Source: Bacteroides sp. (lineage in GTDB: Bacteria > Bacteroidota > Bacteroidia > Bacteroidales > Muribaculaceae). Taken from it: a stretch of DNA of 64,000 nucleotides. Positions 1 to 10,100 of the stretch are shown here, one piece after another. The position numbers and the translations under genes are program-made. The stretch spans positions 1-64,000 of the forward strand of contig JAAVCK010000002.1 of assembly GCA_014802325.1 (NCBI GenBank), read 5' to 3'. The notes below the pieces were generated by a model, which worked only from the letters and a program-made list of their open reading frames with translations, ran no database searches and was not told the origin of the DNA. Within the stretch, counting starts at the first letter, position 1, and each line of letters opens with the position of its first letter.

Positions 1-1
1 C

Positions 2-40
2 CTTCTAGAGGGTGATGTCCGAGCGGTGGGGGCGGACTAA
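2..40 (+). CDS. Possible C-terminal end of an upstream protein (partial)
   Basis: One plus-strand frame is open from the window edge to a TAA at 38-40 and would encode a 12-residue tail ending in VRAVGAD. The other two plus frames stop within the first 15 bases. So short a stretch could be open by chance, so this is only a candidate for the end of a gene lying to the left. If real, it converges on the small RNA that ends near position 76. Confidence 0.25.
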   Translation, partial: LLEGDVRAVGAD

Positions 41-75
41 ACCGCACCAAAGAGCGATAATCGTGTTTTTTGAAA

Positions 76-108
76 CAAAAAATGCCAAAATCGCTTGGAT
101 TTTAGCAT
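76..108 (-). terminator. Intrinsic terminator of the small RNA
   Basis: Read on the minus strand, ATGCTAAAATC (108-98) pairs with GATTTTGGCAT (92-82) over 11 positions including one U-G wobble, around a 5-nt loop. A run of six T follows. This is a textbook rho-independent terminator. Confidence 0.8.
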
Positions 109-222
109 AGAATACGCTTTCTTATGTATTTTCACTACATCCCGCTCCGCTTAACCCCAGACCGGGGGTTGGCTCGGTTAAGAACCTCTCCCTACTGGCG
201 TGGTCTGCGAGGCGGTCTGCGA
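76..222 (-). ncRNA. Candidate small structured RNA, about 147 nt, family not identified
   Basis: A minus-strand unit has a full Bacteroidota promoter upstream and an intrinsic terminator at its end, with no convincing reading frame between. The predicted start is about 4 nt after the -7 box, near 222. The RNA can form a long-range helix: CCGCCUCGC near the 5' end pairs with GCGGAGCGG in the middle (8 of 9 positions). It also has a strong internal hairpin, AACCCC/GGGGTT, around 138-155, and a small GGTT/AACC hairpin. A closing helix around hairpins would be compatible with a regulatory RNA such as 6S, but I do not recognise a family consensus; the SRP RNA tip and RNase P core motifs are absent. 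It lies divergent to proC. Confidence 0.6.
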
Positions 223-225
223 CTG

Positions 226-256
226 CAAAGTTACAAAATTTTTCTTACGTGTCAAA
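226..256 (-). promoter_or_regulatory. Bacteroidota-type promoter of the small RNA
   Basis: The minus strand carries TTTG (256-253), a 19-nt spacer and TAACTTTG (233-226). Both boxes match the Bacteroidota primary sigma consensus. The predicted start is near 222. Confidence 0.75.
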
Positions 257-352
257 AGAATTCCCATTATAAAAAAATTCTGCGATGCTTCGTGTGCCTG
301 TTCAAGTGCATCTTCATCAAAATCAGACAGAATTCCCGATTTATTTAGTAAA

Positions 353-382
353 TTCGCCATTAGAAAAGATTTATTAACTTTG
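353..382 (+). promoter_or_regulatory. Promoter of the proCBA operon
   Basis: TAACTTTG at 375-382 is a perfect -7 box; TTCG at 353-356 is an imperfect -33 box 18 nt upstream. The predicted start is near 386, leaving a leader of 12 nt to the first ATG (398) or 21 nt to the second (407). Confidence 0.55.
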
Positions 383-397
383 CAACTATAATCAATC

Positions 398-1189
398 ATG
401 GAACCAATGGAAAATCTACAAAAAATCGCCATAATAGGTGGTGGAAACATGGGTGGAACGCTTGCCTCGGCTCTCGTGGAGAACCGATTGTTAAAGGCCG
501 ACAATATTGTCGTGGCTACACCTAACCCTCATAAGTGTGCCAACCTGTCAGCCAACGGTGTCAAAGTAATTACGTCGAACAGTGAAGCTGTAATTGGTGC
601 CGATCTCGTAATTATAGCCGTGAAACCGTGGATATTACACGATGTTGTGGCTCAGATCAAAGATTATGTCAAGTACGATACTGAGATATCGGCCATCGTG
701 GCAGGAGTATCGTGCGACGAGTTCAGAAACATGTGGGGAACGCGTTGCCCGGATGTACTGTCAATCGCAATGCCCAACACCGCCATGAAAGTACTGGAAT
801 CGATGTCTTTCATTGTACCCGTGACAGGAGTCCCGGAATTAGCGGGCGAATTGTTCACCAGGTTAGGAGATGTCGAAGTCATTGCGGAGAAACAGCTCGG
901 AGCTGCCACCGCTCTGGCTTCGTGTGGCATCGCTTATGCCATGCGCTATATCCGCGCAGCCATGGAGGGTGGTACCGAACTCGGTTTTAGCCCTGAAACA
1001 GCCAAGGGAATAGTGTGTCAGACAGTACTGGGAGCTGTCAAACTTATCTATAATCCCTTTACGCATCCCGAGGTTGAGATTGACAAAGTCACTACTCCCG
1101 GCGGGCTGACGATACGGGGGCTGAACGAAATGGAGAAAAACGGTTTCTCGGCGGCCGTCATCGCAGGATTAAAAGCATCGGCAAAATGA
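398..1189 (+). CDS. proC: Pyrroline-5-carboxylate reductase
   Basis: ProC catalyses the last step of proline synthesis, NAD(P)H-dependent reduction of pyrroline-5-carboxylate, in the cytosol. The 263-residue protein has a Rossmann dinucleotide motif at residues 14-19 (GGGNMG). Its C-terminal half carries the family's TPGG-x-T signature (around residue 230) in the helical dimerisation domain. Length is typical of the family. Two start codons are possible, 398 and 407 (three codons later); the downstream one begins MENLQK and leaves a leader of about 21 nt. The last codon overlaps the proB start by 4 nt (ATGA), so proC leads a proC-proB-proA operon. Confidence 0.95.
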   Translation: MEPMENLQKIAIIGGGNMGGTLASALVENRLLKADNIVVATPNPHKCANLSANGVKVITSNSEAVIGADLVIIAVKPWILHDVVAQIKDYVKYDTEISAIVAGVSCDEFRNMWGTRCPDVLSIAMPNTAMKVLESMSFIVPVTGVPELAGELFTRLGDVEVIAEKQLGAATALASCGIAYAMRYIRAAMEGGTELGFSPETAKGIVCQTVLGAVKLIYNPFTHPEVEIDKVTTPGGLTIRGLNEMEKNGFSAAVIAGLKASAK

Positions 1190-2256
1190 GCAGGATAGTT
1201 GTGAAAGTGGGCAGTAATGTTCTGACCCGCGCTGATGGAAAACCCAATGTGACTAATATGTCGGCCCTTGTTGATCAGATTGCTCACCTCCGCGAGCACG
1301 GCCATGAGATAGTTCTCGTGTCGAGCGGCGCAGTGGCTTGCGGCCGTGGCGCGGTGACTCCTTCGCATCAGCTCGACGCTGTGGCTTCGCGCCAGCTTTA
1401 TTCGTCGATCGGTCAGATAAAACTGATAAATCTTTACAATCAGCTTTTCGGCGCCTACGGAATCGTTGTCGGGCAAGTGCTGACTCAGAAGGAAAACTTC
1501 TCGTCGCGCACATTATATCTCAATCAGCGGGCGTGCATGCTCACCATGCTTGAAAACGGTGTGCTTCCGATAGTAAACGAGAACGACACGGCAAGCCTCA
1601 CCGAGCTCATGTTTACTGACAACGATGAACTGTCAGGACTGATCGCCACCATGACCGATGCCGACATGCTCGTAATCCTATCCAACGTCGACGGCATATA
1701 CACGGGCTCACCTTCAGAGCCTGGCTCAGTACTTCTGCGCGAAATCGAACCCGGCCGCGACGTGAGTGAATACGTCGTAGCCTCAAAGAGCGGGTTCGGA
1801 CGAGGTGGTATGGGCACAAAGTGCGGCATAGCCATGAAAGTGGCAGCCGAGGGCGTAGGTGTTATAATAGCCCGAGGCGACCGTCCTGACGTGCTGGTCG
1901 ACGTAGTGGAGAATCCTCAAAATGTGGATCACACTTTATTCAAGCCATCGGCCGAACCACTCAGCACTATCAAGCGATGGCTTGCCCACAGCGGATCGTT
2001 CTCAAAAGGCTCTGTGAGCATCAACTCCGATGCCGCACGCGCGCTTATCTCCGATCAGGCTGTAAGTCTGCTCCCGGTAGGCGTAACCGCTGTCAACGGC
2101 GAGTGGGAGGAAGGCGACGTGATAGCGATCATCGACCCCCAAGGCACCGTGATCGGCATGGGACGGGCTTCGCTCTCATCTGCCGAAGCCTCCGAGGTAA
2201 TAGGCCGGCACGGCCACAAGCCTCTGGTACATTATGACTATATGTATATCGAATGA
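1186..2256 (+). CDS. proB: Glutamate 5-kinase
   Basis: ProB phosphorylates glutamate to gamma-glutamyl phosphate, the committed and usually proline-inhibited step of proline synthesis. The N-terminal amino-acid-kinase domain (about 1-255) begins with VVKVGSNVLT and carries LVSSGAVACG, then the NENDTA motif and the DADMLVILSNVDGIY segment. A C-terminal PUA domain occupies about residues 270-350. Length (356) fits the two-domain form. It overlaps proC and proA by 4 nt each, so all three are translationally coupled. Confidence 0.96.
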   Translation: MSRIVVKVGSNVLTRADGKPNVTNMSALVDQIAHLREHGHEIVLVSSGAVACGRGAVTPSHQLDAVASRQLYSSIGQIKLINLYNQLFGAYGIVVGQVLTQKENFSSRTLYLNQRACMLTMLENGVLPIVNENDTASLTELMFTDNDELSGLIATMTDADMLVILSNVDGIYTGSPSEPGSVLLREIEPGRDVSEYVVASKSGFGRGGMGTKCGIAMKVAAEGVGVIIARGDRPDVLVDVVENPQNVDHTLFKPSAEPLSTIKRWLAHSGSFSKGSVSINSDAARALISDQAVSLLPVGVTAVNGEWEEGDVIAIIDPQGTVIGMGRASLSSAEASEVIGRHGHKPLVHYDYMYIE

Positions 2257-3512
2257 ATATGACTGACTATAACGAGATATTCAGCCGTGTGCGCGAAGCA
2301 TCGCGCCATCTGGCTGTGATGACCGATGAGCAACGCTCAAATGCTCTTGTGATTTTAGCCCGGCTCGTAGAGGAAAACACCTCTACCCTCCTTGAGGCCA
2401 ATGCTCTCGACCTTAAGCGCATGGATCGGAACAATCCGCTCTATGACAGGCTTCAGCTCACTCCCGGGCGACTGGAGTCAATAGCCGATGACCTCCGCCA
2501 CGTGGCCCGGCTCGACTGTCCGGCCGGAGAGGAAATAGAGCGTCGCACTCTCCCCAACGGTATTCTGCTCCGCAAGATTCGTGTACCTTTCGGAGTGATA
2601 GGTGTGGTATATGAGGCGCGCCCCAATGTGACATTTGACGTAGCCGCCCTCTGCATCAAGAGCGGCAACGCATGCATACTTAAAGGCGGACATGACGCCG
2701 ACGAATCAAACCGCGCCGCCATAGCTCTCATACACCGTGCGCTCCATGAAGCAGCACTGCCGGTAGATGCAGTGGCACTTCTCCCCTCCTCTCACGAGGC
2801 GACTGCCGCACTGCTCAACGCCGTAGGAATGGTAGACGTATGTATACCGCGCGGCGGACGTAGACTTATCGACTTCGTGCGCGACACGGCCCGCGTGCCT
2901 GTAATAGAGACCGGCGCAGGCGTGGTGCACATGTATTTTGACTCGTCGGCACGCGAAGATATAGCACGGAATGTGGTGGATAACGCCAAGACGCGCCGCG
3001 TAAGCGTGTGCAACGCACTGGATTCACTGCTCATCCACTCGTCACTACTGCCGGTAATCGCTTCGTGGCTTCGCCCGTTGGCCGAAAAGCGGGTCGAGCT
3101 TCATGCCGATTCGCGTGCGCTGACCGCCCTGCGTAGCGGCGGTTATCCTGAAGAGCTGCTCGTGGAAGCTGCTGATGAAGACAAAGACCGCGAATGGATG
3201 AATATGATAATGGGTGTGTATACAGTCGACAACGTAGATGAAGCCATCACCCATATCGCCGCCCACGGGTCAGGCCACAGCGAAAGTATAGTGGCTGACG
3301 ACGAGGAAGCCGTGAGAAAATTCACCTCGATGGTCGATGCGGCTTGCGTATACGTCAATCTTCCCACATCGTTCACCGACGGCGGTCAGTTCGGACTCGG
3401 CGCCGAGATAGGAATATCCACCCAGAAACTCGGGCCGCGGGGTCCTATGGGTCTGCGCGAAATAACCACTTACCGTTATCTGCTCGAAGGTAACGGCCAG
3501 ACAAGACCATAA
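2253..3512 (+). CDS. proA: Glutamate-5-semialdehyde dehydrogenase (gamma-glutamyl phosphate reductase)
   Basis: ProA reduces gamma-glutamyl phosphate to glutamate semialdehyde with NADPH; the product cyclises to the ProC substrate. The 419-residue protein is a full-length aldehyde-dehydrogenase-fold enzyme. The catalytic cysteine is C253 in RRVSVCNALDS. The motifs PFGVIGVVYEARPNV and the C-terminal GPMGLREITTYRY are family signatures. It starts on an ATG overlapping the proB stop, and its own stop is 2 nt from the next gene. Together the three genes give a complete glutamate-to-proline route. Confidence 0.96.
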   Translation: MNMTDYNEIFSRVREASRHLAVMTDEQRSNALVILARLVEENTSTLLEANALDLKRMDRNNPLYDRLQLTPGRLESIADDLRHVARLDCPAGEEIERRTLPNGILLRKIRVPFGVIGVVYEARPNVTFDVAALCIKSGNACILKGGHDADESNRAAIALIHRALHEAALPVDAVALLPSSHEATAALLNAVGMVDVCIPRGGRRLIDFVRDTARVPVIETGAGVVHMYFDSSAREDIARNVVDNAKTRRVSVCNALDSLLIHSSLLPVIASWLRPLAEKRVELHADSRALTALRSGGYPEELLVEAADEDKDREWMNMIMGVYTVDNVDEAITHIAAHGSGHSESIVADDEEAVRKFTSMVDAACVYVNLPTSFTDGGQFGLGAEIGISTQKLGPRGPMGLREITTYRYLLEGNGQTRP

Positions 3513-3514
3513 TC

Positions 3515-4075
3515 ATGCGACGTCTTTTACTTATCATCGATCCTCAGGTCGACTTTATCACCGGCACACTTCCTGTGCCCGGCGCCGAGAAGGCAATGGA
3601 TTCTCTGGCTGATTATATTACGGTGAATGCCGACACGTACACCGAAATAGTCATAACGGCTGACCGTCATCCGGCCGATCACTTTTCGTTTGCGCCGCAG
3701 GGTGGAGAGTGGCCGGTGCATTGCGTTCATGATTCGGTGGGAGCTGCCATATGGCCGCGCCTCTACGACGCGGCACTTGCGACCGGCTGCCCGGTGACAG
3801 TGTTGCATAAAGGTGAACGACCCGATGTCGAGGAATATTCCATATTTCAGAATACATATTCTTGCGCCGCATTGGCCGGAATAGTAGAGCGACGCGGCAT
3901 CACTCACATCGACATCTGTGGTCTGGCTGGTGATGTGTGCGTGCTATCATCGCTCGGCGACGGACTTCGGGTACTTCCCGGCATACGATTCGGCGTACTG
4001 ACTCGATACTCACCGTCGCTCGACGGAGGTAAAGCCCTTGAAACATTCATTACGGAAAATTTGAAACAAGCCTGA
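3515..4075 (+). CDS. pncA: Nicotinamidase (isochorismatase-like cysteine hydrolase)
   Basis: The 186-residue protein has the nicotinamidase catalytic triad: D9 (IIDPQVDF), K99 (LHKGERPDVEEYS) and C142 (LAGDVCVLSS). The metal site is D50-R-H52 with H69 (WPVHC). The family hydrolyses nicotinamide to nicotinate and ammonia in NAD salvage. The gene follows proA by 2 nt, so it is probably read from the proCBA promoter, although no proline-related role is known. The next enzyme of the same route, nicotinate phosphoribosyltransferase, is at 62140. Other isochorismatase-family hydrolases lack this metal site, which makes pncA the preferred name. Confidence 0.88.
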   Translation: MRRLLLIIDPQVDFITGTLPVPGAEKAMDSLADYITVNADTYTEIVITADRHPADHFSFAPQGGEWPVHCVHDSVGAAIWPRLYDAALATGCPVTVLHKGERPDVEEYSIFQNTYSCAALAGIVERRGITHIDICGLAGDVCVLSSLGDGLRVLPGIRFGVLTRYSPSLDGGKALETFITENLKQA

Positions 4076-4092
4076 AATTTTTCACGCAAATA

Positions 4093-4123
4093 TTTGAATA
4101 ATCGGGAAATTATATATATCTTG
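4093..4123 (+). promoter_or_regulatory. Promoter of the starch-binding protein gene
   Basis: TTTG at 4093-4096 is followed at Bacteroidota spacing by the near-consensus -7 element TATATCTTG ending at 4123. The predicted start near 4128 leaves a leader of about 130 nt before the ATG at 4261. Confidence 0.5.
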
Positions 4124-4174
4124 CGCACCGCAATGTGATGCGTTATAATTACAGACATAAAACATATTTACGAA

Positions 4175-4205
4175 GTCAGGAATCGCCAAGCAAAGCGATG
4201 CTGAC
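4175..4205 (+). promoter_or_regulatory. Hairpin in the 5' leader of the starch-binding protein gene
   Basis: GTCAG (4175-4179) pairs with CTGAC (4201-4205), and inside this ATCGC (4182-4186) pairs with GCGAT (4195-4199). The result is a ten-pair stem with a small internal loop and an 8-nt apical loop. No known riboswitch class is recognised; it could be a regulatory or stabilising leader element. Confidence 0.35.
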
Positions 4206-4260
4206 CGAAGATCATACTTACAATTACATTATTTAATCTACTAAAATCTTTTAACCACCA

Positions 4261-5751
4261 ATGAAAAAGTTTTACGTGCTGATGCTCGCGATGTTGGCCT
4301 GTGTTACTGCCAATGCCGCAAGAGTTTTTTTTGACAATACAGCCGCATGGACCCAGCCCCACTACTACACCTGGACCGACGGCAGCGATCCGCAAGCCGC
4401 ATGGCCCGGCACTGAGCTTACAGCCGAGGTCACTTATATGGATAAGACCAACGGCAGCAATCACACTTACTATTACTGCGACATCGATGATTCACTCTAC
4501 AATAAAGTGATATTTAACGGCGATCAGGGTCAGACCAAAGATCTGCCTGTAATCGACAATGTGGTATACAGTACCGCCAACAACAATGTCGACGGCACTA
4601 TGGATCCGCTCGGCAATATCGTCAACGGATATTTTGTCCCGGCAGGTGCGACTGAGGTTACGTATTCAAGCATCTACTTCCCCGTAGCGACCTACGATCA
4701 TGAATCGGCCTATCTGTATACATGGACACCTCAGATTACTTCCGCGTGGCCGGGATCAGCTCTCGAAAAGGAGACCGTGGATGGCGTGGAATACTGGGTA
4801 TTCAAGGTCGACGACAGAGAATTTACCGAGGCTACTTTCGGCGGCATTCAGCTTAACGCCGGTGGTGACAGCTATAAGTTTGAACTTGAAGAAATCACTA
4901 TCAAGAGCGGTGACATCGTGGACATTCACACCGGTGTGGTAAGCGATATCGAGACAGGTTATACTCCTACATCCACCACCACTTACGGCATCAGAGGCCA
5001 GATTTTCGGCAACGAAAACTGGGGAGATTATCCCATGAAAGAAGAAAACGGACTTTGGACTTATACCGGCAATGCCATACCCGGATATTTCGGAATAATG
5101 GAACTTGTCAACAGTGAGCAGGCCCGCTGGTTTATGGCCGCATCTGACACGCAGATCAATGCCGTAGGCTCTTACCTGTGTGCGGTAGAAGGTGATGCAT
5201 CGACTGAAAACTTCTACAATAATCTCACCGGCGAACTCACATTTACATTCGACCCCGCTACTCTGACGCTTGATGTATCGGGTGAGGTAGAAGAGATTGA
5301 CTACACACAATGGTCGCTCAAAGTGCTTGGCGGCTTTAATGACTGGGACGGTGCACCCTTCACGCTCAAGGAAGATGGCACTGTCATAGTCACCAACGTA
5401 GCTATCGGCACTACTCCTTTCAAGCTCGTGAAATATAAGGGCGAAGAAGAAATATGGCTGTCGACCGGCGGAGAAGTCGCTGTCAACGAAACTATAACCC
5501 TGCTTCATGAAAATGAAAACATGACTATTGCCGGAGCTTCGGAAGATGAGGAATTTGACGTATTCTTCGACGCTGCAAGCAATCAGATGAAAATCACGAA
5601 GTCAGTGCCTACCGGTATCGAATCAGTGATTTCTGACTCCGATGCGGCTGTAGAATACTTCAACCTTCAGGGCATGCGCGTAGACAATCCTGCGGCAGGT
5701 ATGTATATCCGCCGTCAAGGCAACCACGTCACCAAGGTATTTGTAAAGTAA
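4261..5751 (+). CDS. Secreted multi-domain starch-binding protein with sorting-domain-like tail
   Basis: A signal peptide ends near residue 19 (TANA-A). Two tandem repeats resemble CBM26-type starch-binding modules: about 21-115 (FFDNTAAW, AWPG) and about 126-222 (YFPVATYD, AWPG). Two further beta-sandwich segments follow (about 235-350, and 355-450 starting LKVLGGFNDWDG), similar in organisation to SusE/SusF. The last 40 residues (YFNLQGMRV then GMYIRRQG and KVFVK) resemble a short type 9 secretion sorting domain. No catalytic domain is seen, so the likely role is holding alpha-glucan at the cell surface. It appears to be a single-gene unit with its own promoter and a strong hairpin after it. 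It is not adjacent to SusC/SusD; the nearest alpha-glucan enzyme is the amylomaltase at 23814. Confidence 0.75.
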   Translation: MKKFYVLMLAMLACVTANAARVFFDNTAAWTQPHYYTWTDGSDPQAAWPGTELTAEVTYMDKTNGSNHTYYYCDIDDSLYNKVIFNGDQGQTKDLPVIDNVVYSTANNNVDGTMDPLGNIVNGYFVPAGATEVTYSSIYFPVATYDHESAYLYTWTPQITSAWPGSALEKETVDGVEYWVFKVDDREFTEATFGGIQLNAGGDSYKFELEEITIKSGDIVDIHTGVVSDIETGYTPTSTTTYGIRGQIFGNENWGDYPMKEENGLWTYTGNAIPGYFGIMELVNSEQARWFMAASDTQINAVGSYLCAVEGDASTENFYNNLTGELTFTFDPATLTLDVSGEVEEIDYTQWSLKVLGGFNDWDGAPFTLKEDGTVIVTNVAIGTTPFKLVKYKGEEEIWLSTGGEVAVNETITLLHENENMTIAGASEDEEFDVFFDAASNQMKITKSVPTGIESVISDSDAAVEYFNLQGMRVDNPAAGMYIRRQGNHVTKVFVK

Positions 5752-5780
5752 CTCTTCTGCTTAAACATCACACATATTAA

Positions 5781-5819
5781 TACCCCGGCCTCTCTATCAT
5801 GTGTCAGAGGCCGGGGTAT
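5781..5819. terminator. Strong hairpin between convergent genes
   Basis: TACCCCGGCCTCT and AGAGGCCGGGGTA form a 13-bp perfect inverted repeat around a 13-nt loop. It lies between the starch-binding protein gene and the convergent esterase gene, so it probably ends transcription from both sides. Confidence 0.7.
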
Positions 5820-5856
5820 ACTGTTATTATCTCTTATCCAAATCCACTGCCCGCGC

Positions 5857-7077
<1,221 letters not shown>

Positions 7078-7091
7078 TCTGCCGAAAACGA

Positions 7092-7125
7092 CATCAGCTC
7101 CCCGGCAGCAACCGGAGAGCTGATG
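7092..7125 (-). terminator. Hairpin after the PL11 gene
   Basis: CATCAGCTC and GAGCTGATG form a 9-bp perfect stem 22 nt after the PL11 stop codon. The following minus-strand sequence is T-rich (TCGTTTTC) but not a clean T run. It probably ends the GH3-PL11 transcript. Confidence 0.5.
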
Positions 7126-7146
7126 AATAAAGTGATTATGGTAAGA

Positions 7147-10100
7147 TTATTCCACTACAATCTTGCCGGTCTCACGCCAAGTGCCGTAATCTTTAAGCAT
7201 TACGTATACACCGGGTTTGAGATTACGAGTAGCATTTTCGAGTTCACCCACGCCGGTAGCAACCTGCACACCGGTGAAGGGATCGTAGAGAGTGATACGT
7301 GCAACGGCGTTGACACCGTCAACAGTGATACCGTCGATACCAGCTGATTCGGCAGCTTCAGAAAGAGCCTCATAGTTGGCAAGGATACGAGCTGCGGGGA
7401 GTGCGCCCTTCGACACCTTGAATTCGTCGATAGCACCGGTATAGCGGCAGTTGTAGTTCACGTTGACATTACCGATACAGAAACTTTCCATAGCGTCGTT
7501 GATAGAGCCTGTGCCGTCAGCAGTCTCTGCAATGAGCTGTCCGTCGGCAAACATGCGGAGAGTCTTGGTGATTCCTTCACGCACGCACACGATATAGTGC
7601 CACTTGCCGTCGAAGTAGGGCTCGCCGCTTACCGAAGCTTCAGTCTTGACTTCGTCGTCGTCGATAGCAAACTTAAGGAGGCCGTTCTTGTATTCGAGAC
7701 CAATCCAGTTACCGGTAGTGCCGCCACCGTCGTTAGAGATACTACCCTTATGGAAAAGGTACTGGTCAACGGTATTGGCTGCAGAAGATTTCATCCAGAA
7801 TTCTATGGTGAAGTCATCAGACTTGAGCTGGAGCTCGTCATAAGCCTTTATAGAAACACGCTGATCGTTCTTGGTAAGTTCCATTGCGTTGCCAACCACC
7901 CCGGTTACAACAGAAGGTGTGCCCTTTACGATGGCATCATCGTGACCCACGTTGGGAGTGGATGTTCCGATAGTCTCGAAGGGAAGGTAAGCTACCTCAG
8001 TGAGCTGGACAGCAGCGGTAACGGTGAGCTTACCGGCGAGACGGCCTACTGATTCGCCGCCCACGGTCTCGATGGCAAAGTCGTATACACCGATTTCATC
8101 GGTAGCACCGGTGAGCTCGAATGTCTTGGAAGCGTTGTCAACATCGAGAGTGAAAGTCTCGGGCAGGCCGGTGAGTTTCACAGTCTCGGCGTTCATCCAG
8201 TTACCCTTGATGGGAGCGATAGCCGATCCGGCTTCGACAGCCTGCACCGTATTACCGTCAACAAGGCGTACGATAGCGTTGGTAGCGCCTGCATCAGCAA
8301 GATAGTAGCCAAGATGAGGAGGCTGGTTGTAGGCTGTATTCTGCCATGCGATAGCCATGCGGTAGTTGTGATCCTGCATGAGGCAGTTTACCTTATAGTC
8401 AGAGGGTATGATGGTTGAGAAGATGAGCAGGTCAGAGCTGTTGTCTCCGTCCCAAAGGATTATCTCCTCACGCCAGTCACCGAGAATATCGGCTGACAGA
8501 CAGGGAGTAGCCTTGGTGGTATTGCACGACTGTGCTTTCCACTTATTGAAAGCCATCAGGGTAGAGGCGCTGTTGAGATTACCTGTGCGCTTCTCGATGA
8601 TGGGATTTGACGTCTTGTTGGTAGAGTCATATTTACCATCAAAGAGTTCATCGTTGAGATCGCCGTCCCAGTAAATGCGGAAGCAAGATGAGGGCACTTT
8701 ATTGTCGCATACGATATTACCCTTGCAGTCAAAGGTAGCATTGTGACGTGCGCCGCTCACGAAGCGAGAACCGGGCCACACTTCGTAGCCGCGCCAAGTG
8801 TCGCTGAGGTCACCTACGAGACCGCGGCCGATATCGTTGCCTGACTGGAGTTCGCCCCAGATCACCTTACCGGTCTTTGCGTCGCGGAACTCGGCGTCAT
8901 ATTTATAAGCAGAGCCTGTTTCTTCGTGTACCATGAATACTTCGAGACCCTCGCGATCGGGATCGAAGTCGCCAAGGTGAAGAGCGTCGCCGTGGCCGAA
9001 ACCAGTACGGTAGAGGAGCTGGCCGTCGTGGTCGATACATGCCGAGCCATATACGATTTCATCGAAACCGTCGCCGTCTACGTCACCGATAGTAAGTGAG
9101 TGTGCACCTTCGCCGTAAGCACCCTTATTCCGCTCGGTAGAGGCGTGGAGCCAGCGCTCTTTGAGTTCATTGCCGTCGAAATCCACAGCCCAAAGATAAG
9201 AATGGGTATAGTAGCCGCGGCAGAATACAGCGCTCGGCTTCTGACCGTCAAGGTAAGCCACACCGGCAAGATAGCGCTCCGAGCGGCCGCCGTAGTCGTC
9301 ACCCCAACCGGGATAAGATTTTGAGAATGCGTGGGCGGTGCGGGGAGGATTGTACGCGATAGTATTGATTTCAGCTCCGGTAAGACCGTTGAACACTGTA
9401 AGATACTCGGGACCGGAGATGATATGACCCTTTGAGTTGACGTATGACTTGGTGGGATCGTCAGAACCCATGATCACGTTTTTGCCTGTACCGTCCTTTG
9501 TACCGGGTGCAGTCTTACATATCATCTCAGCTTTGCCGTCGCCGTCGAAGTCATATACCATAAACTGAGTGTAGTGAGCACCTGCACGGATATTCTGCCC
9601 GAGGTTGATACGCCAGAGTTTGGTACCGTCCAGACGGTAGCAGTCGATGAGAACATCGCCGGTACCGCCGTTTTCAGAGTTATCATGAGAGTTGGAGGGA
9701 TCCCACTTCACGAAAAGCTCATACTGGCCATCGCCATCCACGTCGCCCACCGAGCAGTCGTTGGGGGTATAGGTGGCGTTTGTGCGCGAGCACTTGCCGG
9801 GACGGTCGAGTTTGAGGCGCAGATACTGATCGCCCCATACGGCAGTCTCTTTCGACTCCTCTTTGACAGCGCCGTCGAGCACTGCCTTTACCACATATTT
9901 AGAAGATTCAGTACCTTCTGCATCTACGTAGTTTGTCACAGATTTAATGGGTTCGGCAGTGATCTTGACACCGTCACGATAGATGTCAAAACCCGTACCG
10001 AAAGCATCCTCGCCCAGCGAGCGCCATGAGAGGAACACGCCGTTGTCGATCTTCATGGCTACTACTCCGCGGTCAAGCTTTTCAGCCTGCTGTGCGAATC

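Noticed and set aside
178-360. Minus-strand frame of about 60 residues starting at 360, with a protein-like N-terminal part (NKSGILSDFDEDALEQAHEA)
   Set aside because: The small-RNA promoter lies inside it and its C-terminal third is just the 5' part of that RNA; no promoter or family supports it. It could be a decayed or very small gene, so it is noted here only.
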